From: Kibdelosporangium sp. MJ126-NF4
GTDB lineage: Bacteria; Actinomycetota; Actinomycetes; Mycobacteriales; Pseudonocardiaceae
Length of the DNA stretch: 64,000 nucleotides
NCBI RefSeq assembly: GCF_000826545.1
Contig: NZ_CDME01000010.1
Span: 124,001 to 188,000 of the forward strand
Reading direction: 5' to 3'
Part shown: positions 60,615 to 64,000 of the stretch, in pieces
Numbering within the stretch: position 1 is the first letter of the stretch
How the letters are laid out: the number at the start of each line of letters is the position of its first letter
The notes under the pieces: model-generated
Seen by the model: only the letters and a program-made list of their open reading frames with translations
Told to the model about the DNA's origin: nothing
Database searches by the model: none
Program-made: the position numbers and the translations under genes

Positions 60615-63558
60615 CCGTGATGCGGTCGACGTCCGCGCGTTCCCCCGGCGGCAGTGGAGCGCCGACGGCCGCACGCGCCTCGGCCGCCTCGGCGAGCAGA
60701 GTCTCGGCCTTGTCGTGGTGTCCGGCAAGGGAATGGGCCCCGGCCAGTCCTTCCTTGGCCAACGCGATCGAGCGCGGGTCGCCACTGGCCGCCGCGGTGT
60801 CCAGTGACGTCGTGTGCCAGGACAACGCCTGGTCTGCCTGGCCCCTGAGTTCGGCGATGAACCCCAGTTCCGCCGTGGCCAGCGCCACACCGGGGGAGTA
60901 GCGCACACGTTCGTGCCAGTCCAGGATCTGGTGCAGCAGCTTCTCGGCGTCCGCCAGGTCGCCCGCGCGCCGGGCGCCCAGTGCCAGGCCGAGATCGGCG
61001 TGCACGATCCCGGCGTGGTAGCCGTGTTCCGCGGCGAGCCGCCGTGCCTGGCTGTGCCGCGACTCGGCCAGTGGCAGGTCGCCGGACAGCAGGTCCAGCC
61101 GGGCGAGTCCGGTGAGCTGGTCGGCCACGTCCAACCAGAGCTGATGCCGGTGGGCCTGCTCCAGCGCGGCCGTGCGCAGCCGCACCGCCGTCGGGTAGTC
61201 GCCGGTGATCTCCGCGAGAGAGGCCAGGGTGTGGCTCGCCTGGGAACGGCCCCACGCGTCACCGAGTGACTCGAACACCCCCAGCGCGGCACTGGCCTGG
61301 TCGTGAGCGGTGGTCAGCGCACCACGCATGATCGACTGGAACGAGGTGACCGCCAGGTGCGCTGCCCGCAGCCACGGGTCTGTCGTGGACACCGCCGAGA
61401 GACGAGCCGCGCTGGCCGCCAGGTCGCCACCCGTGATGTAGAGGCAGACGCCGAGAAACCAGGCCGCGTCCGGGTCCGTTGTCGGTTGCCCGGTCGCCGA
61501 TGCGCGGGCTTTCTCGTCTGCGCCGCCCCGCCGCAGCAGCGCGAACCCGGTCAGCCACGCGGAGACCGAGTCACGCACCGGATGTTCGCCCGGCAGGTCC
61601 AGCACGCGCTGGAGGTGACGTTCGGCCTCGCTGAGCCTGCCGCGCAGGAACCAGTACCAGACCAGGGCTCGGGCCAGCCGCAAGGCGCCGTCCAGGTCCG
61701 CGTTTCGTGTGGCGGTGTCCAGCGCGTGGCTCAGGTTCGCCGACTCGCTGTCCAGGCGGGGAAGCCACTGCTGCGCCCGCGCGTCACGCAGACGCGCTTG
61801 TTCGGCGAGGTCCAGGTAGTAGGCCAGGTGCCGGGACTGGAGATCCGCGAGCTCGTTCGCGTCGGCCAGACGGGCACGGGCATAGTCGCCAATGGACTCC
61901 AGCAGCCGGTACCGAGGTCCTTCGGCGACCACCACCAGTGACCTGTCGACCAGCCGGGACAGCACATCGAGGACGTCCCCGGCCGCCAGCAGCCCGTCCG
62001 CGGAGACCGTTTCGGCGGCGGCCATGGTGCTGCCCTCGGCGTGGACCGACAGGCGGCGCAACAGGATCCGCTCCGGTTCGGTGAGCAGCTCCCAGCTCCA
62101 GTCGATCACCGCGCGCAGCGTGCGCTGGCGGGGTGGGGCGATCCGGCCGCCGGTGGTCAGCAGCCGGAACCGGTCATCCATTCTGGACAGCAGGTCCGGC
62201 GGGCCGAGCAGCCTCAACCGGGGCGCCGCCAGTTCCAGCGCGAGCGGCAGGCCGTCCAGCCGGAGACAGAGCGCGGTCAGGACGCCCCGGTCGGCCGTGC
62301 TCAGGTCGGCACCCGCGGCCTCGGCCCGGGTGACCAGCAGCCGGACCGCGTCCGCCGGGGCGAGCGGAAGCACGATGTGCACCCGTTCCCCTGGCACGAC
62401 CAGCGGTTCCCGGCTGGTGGCCAGTACCCGCAGCTCAGGCGCGGCCCGCAGCAGGAACGCCACCAGATCGGCGACCGCGGCCACGACGTGCTCGCAGTTG
62501 TCCAGTACCAGCAGCATGCGCTGATCCCGCAGCGCCGCCGCCAGGTGCGCGGGCAGATCGCCGCCCGATTCCTCACGCATGTGCAGCACACGAGCCACCG
62601 CTTCGGTCACGTCGTCCACTGTCGACGCGGCCAGGTCGACCAACCACACGCCGTCCGGGAAGTCGCCCGCGTTCCCGGCGGCGGCGAGCGCGAGGCTGGT
62701 CTTGCCGACACCGCCCGGCCCGGTCAACGTGACCAGCCGATGGGCCCCGAGCAGGGCACGGACGGCGCCGACCGCGTGCTCACGGCCGATCAGGTGGGTG
62801 AGCGCGGCGGGCAGGTTGGTCCGGGGCCGTGCCGCGACTCGCAGGCCGGGATCCTGGCGCAGGATCGACTCGTGCAGCGCGGTCAGCTCCGGACCGGGAT
62901 CCGCGCCCAGTTCGTCCGCGAGCCGTTCCCGCAGTTCGGCATAGCCCGCCAGCGCCTCAGCCTGCTGCCCGGCCAGATACAGGGCACGCAGGTGCGCTGC
63001 ACGCAACCGTTCCCGCAGCGGATGCCGTTCGGCAAGGTCACTCAGGCTCGCGAGCACCGCGCCGACCTCACCCAGCTCCAGCCGCGTCTCGGCCAACAGT
63101 TCCTGCGCCACCAGCCGCTGCTCCGCCAGCCGGTGTGCGACCGGGCGGGCGAAGTCCTCGTCGGCGAACTCCGCGAACGCCTGGCCCCGCCACAGGTCCA
63201 GCGCATCCACCAGTAGTTCGGCTCTGGCACGCGTCGGCGCGTCCTCAGCGGCGCCCAGCAGGTCGGCGAACTGCTGGGCGTCGGTCTCGGCACGCAGCCG
63301 ATACCCGGCCGGACCCGACTCCACCAGGTGCGGGCCGATGGCTCGCCGCAGGCGGGACACCTTCGTCTGCAGCGCCCCCAACGGGTTCGCGGGCAGCTCG
63401 GCACCCCAGAGATCCAGCAGCAGCCGGTCCGCCGACACCGACTCGCCCTCGCGGGCGAGCAACGCGGCGAGCAGAACACGGACCTTGGCCTCCGGCACCA
63501 GCACCAGGTCACCTGCGGGCGTCCACACCGCCAGCGGACCGAGCACCCCGAAACGCAC
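60589..63558 (-). CDS. Large SARP/AfsR-like regulator (DNA-binding, BTAD, NB-ARC, TPR)
   Basis: 989 aa. Residues 1-90 winged helix (FGVLGPLAVWTPAGDLVLVP), 95-240 BTAD (to LTALHESILRQDPGLR), 260-520 NB-ARC with P-loop LTGPGGVGKTSLALA and Walker B MLLVLDNCEHV, then about 400 residues of TPR-like helices to the C-terminus. Such proteins activate secondary metabolism and may respond to ATP/ADP state or protein partners. The start is a GTG. It marks the right side of the cluster, divergent from the imine-reductase-like gene by 67 bp. Confidence 0.92.
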   Translation of the reverse strand: MRFGVLGPLAVWTPAGDLVLVPEAKVRVLLAALLAREGESVSADRLLLDLWGAELPANPLGALQTKVSRLRRAIGPHLVESGPAGYRLRAETDAQQFADLLGAAEDAPTRARAELLVDALDLWRGQAFAEFADEDFARPVAHRLAEQRLVAQELLAETRLELGEVGAVLASLSDLAERHPLRERLRAAHLRALYLAGQQAEALAGYAELRERLADELGADPGPELTALHESILRQDPGLRVAARPRTNLPAALTHLIGREHAVGAVRALLGAHRLVTLTGPGGVGKTSLALAAAGNAGDFPDGVWLVDLAASTVDDVTEAVARVLHMREESGGDLPAHLAAALRDQRMLLVLDNCEHVVAAVADLVAFLLRAAPELRVLATSREPLVVPGERVHIVLPLAPADAVRLLVTRAEAAGADLSTADRGVLTALCLRLDGLPLALELAAPRLRLLGPPDLLSRMDDRFRLLTTGGRIAPPRQRTLRAVIDWSWELLTEPERILLRRLSVHAEGSTMAAAETVSADGLLAAGDVLDVLSRLVDRSLVVVAEGPRYRLLESIGDYARARLADANELADLQSRHLAYYLDLAEQARLRDARAQQWLPRLDSESANLSHALDTATRNADLDGALRLARALVWYWFLRGRLSEAERHLQRVLDLPGEHPVRDSVSAWLTGFALLRRGGADEKARASATGQPTTDPDAAWFLGVCLYITGGDLAASAARLSAVSTTDPWLRAAHLAVTSFQSIMRGALTTAHDQASAALGVFESLGDAWGRSQASHTLASLAEITGDYPTAVRLRTAALEQAHRHQLWLDVADQLTGLARLDLLSGDLPLAESRHSQARRLAAEHGYHAGIVHADLGLALGARRAGDLADAEKLLHQILDWHERVRYSPGVALATAELGFIAELRGQADQALSWHTTSLDTAAASGDPRSIALAKEGLAGAHSLAGHHDKAETLLAEAAEARAAVGAPLPPGERADVDRITARIQGSPG

Positions 63559-63625
63559 GCACCAACCGTACCCGCTGTCGGCCGACCGCCAGCGAACCGA
63601 AAGTGCAGGCAGGCACCGTGATCAC

Positions 63626-64000
63626 ATGACCAAGGACAACGACAAGGCCCCGGTCAGCGTGATCGGACTGGGCAGGCTCGGCGCCGCACTGGCAGCGGCG
63701 TTCCTCGCCAACGGCCACCCGACCACCGTGTGGAACCGAACTCCGGCGAAGGCCGCGCCACTGGCGGCCAAGGGCGCGACCGTGGCCGGTTCGGTCGCCG
63801 AGGCCGTGGCGGCCAGCCCTCTGGTGCTGATCGTGGTGCTCGACCACGCCGCCGCACGTGCCCTGCTCGAACCCGCGGCGGACGATCTACGCGGCCGGAC
63901 CCTGCTCAACGTCAGCTCCAGCGCACCCGACGACATCCGCGCACTGGCGCGGTGGGCCACCGGGCACGGGGCCGACTACCTGGACGCGGCGGTGATGGCC
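63626..64000 (+). CDS. Imine-reductase-like NAD(P)-dependent oxidoreductase, N-terminal part (runs off the right edge)
   Basis: 125 codons present. Rossmann fold VSVIGLGRLGAALAAAFL and NRTPAKAAPLAAKGA (Arg after Asn suggests NADPH), then LLNVSSSAPDDIRALA. The ATGHGADYLDAAVMA stretch is typical of imine reductases within the 6PGDH-like family. If so, it would reduce a C=N bond, such as one made in this cluster, although the strand and the SARP gene between suggest it may be outside. Start ATG 63626; a GTG at 63619 is out of this frame. Confidence 0.8.
   Translation, partial: MTKDNDKAPVSVIGLGRLGAALAAAFLANGHPTTVWNRTPAKAAPLAAKGATVAGSVAEAVAASPLVLIVVLDHAAARALLEPAADDLRGRTLLNVSSSAPDDIRALARWATGHGADYLDAAVMA

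Overview
The window is very GC-rich, uses GTG starts freely, and carries long SARP regulators, TetR regulators with visible operators, an ECF41-type sigma factor and an EthA-type monooxygenase. This fits a filamentous actinomycete, probably Pseudonocardiales; the genus cannot be fixed from the sequence alone. No tRNA, rRNA or CRISPR array was seen.

Left part (1-25,000), mostly ordinary or catabolic genes: a truncated GH35 beta-galactosidase; a VOC protein; a gene-free stretch of 1.26 kb holding an imperfect palindrome of about 835 bp upstream of valS; an EI24 membrane protein; an orphan KdpE-like response regulator, PhoU and a KimA-like potassium transporter, linked by 11-bp-spaced GTCA direct repeats; a three-subunit molybdenum hydroxylase with a divergent TetR gene and twin operators; an MprF-like protein; a flavoprotein disulfide reductase; a TetR/tautomerase pair; a sigma factor; and a four-gene operon (P450, alpha/beta hydrolase, SDR, EthA-like monooxygenase) divergent from its own TetR gene.

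From about 25,000 to 63,600 the window looks like a biosynthetic gene cluster. Its core is a compact minus-strand run of 14 genes (54,877 down to 39,307): stand-alone adenylation enzyme, carrier protein, ectoine-synthase-like cupin, PltE-like acyl dehydrogenase, transglutaminase-like protein, a fused kynurenine-3-monooxygenase/aromatic amino acid decarboxylase, a P450, then trpE-trpG-trpD-trpC-trpB-trpA and a class II DAHP synthase. Around it lie a second TrpB-like enzyme, a DMT exporter, a DszC-like flavin oxygenase, a flavin reductase, an O-methyltransferase, WrbA, an aldo-keto reductase, a GST-like protein, an MFS exporter, five SnoaL/NTF2-like proteins, a GMC oxidoreductase and a VOC protein. 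A MocR regulator without its PLP lysine and two SARP proteins are candidate regulators. There is no condensation domain and no PKS.

Working model (inference): the shikimate/trp genes boost tryptophan; the fusion protein turns a tryptophan-derived amino acid into an aromatic amine; the adenylation/carrier/dehydrogenase trio makes a carrier-bound oxidised acyl group; the transglutaminase-like protein joins the two as an amide; the EctC-like cupin closes a ring; oxygenases and the methyltransferase finish the product. A 12-bp palindrome of form ACTTnnnnAAGT recurs in several cluster promoters and may be the shared control site.
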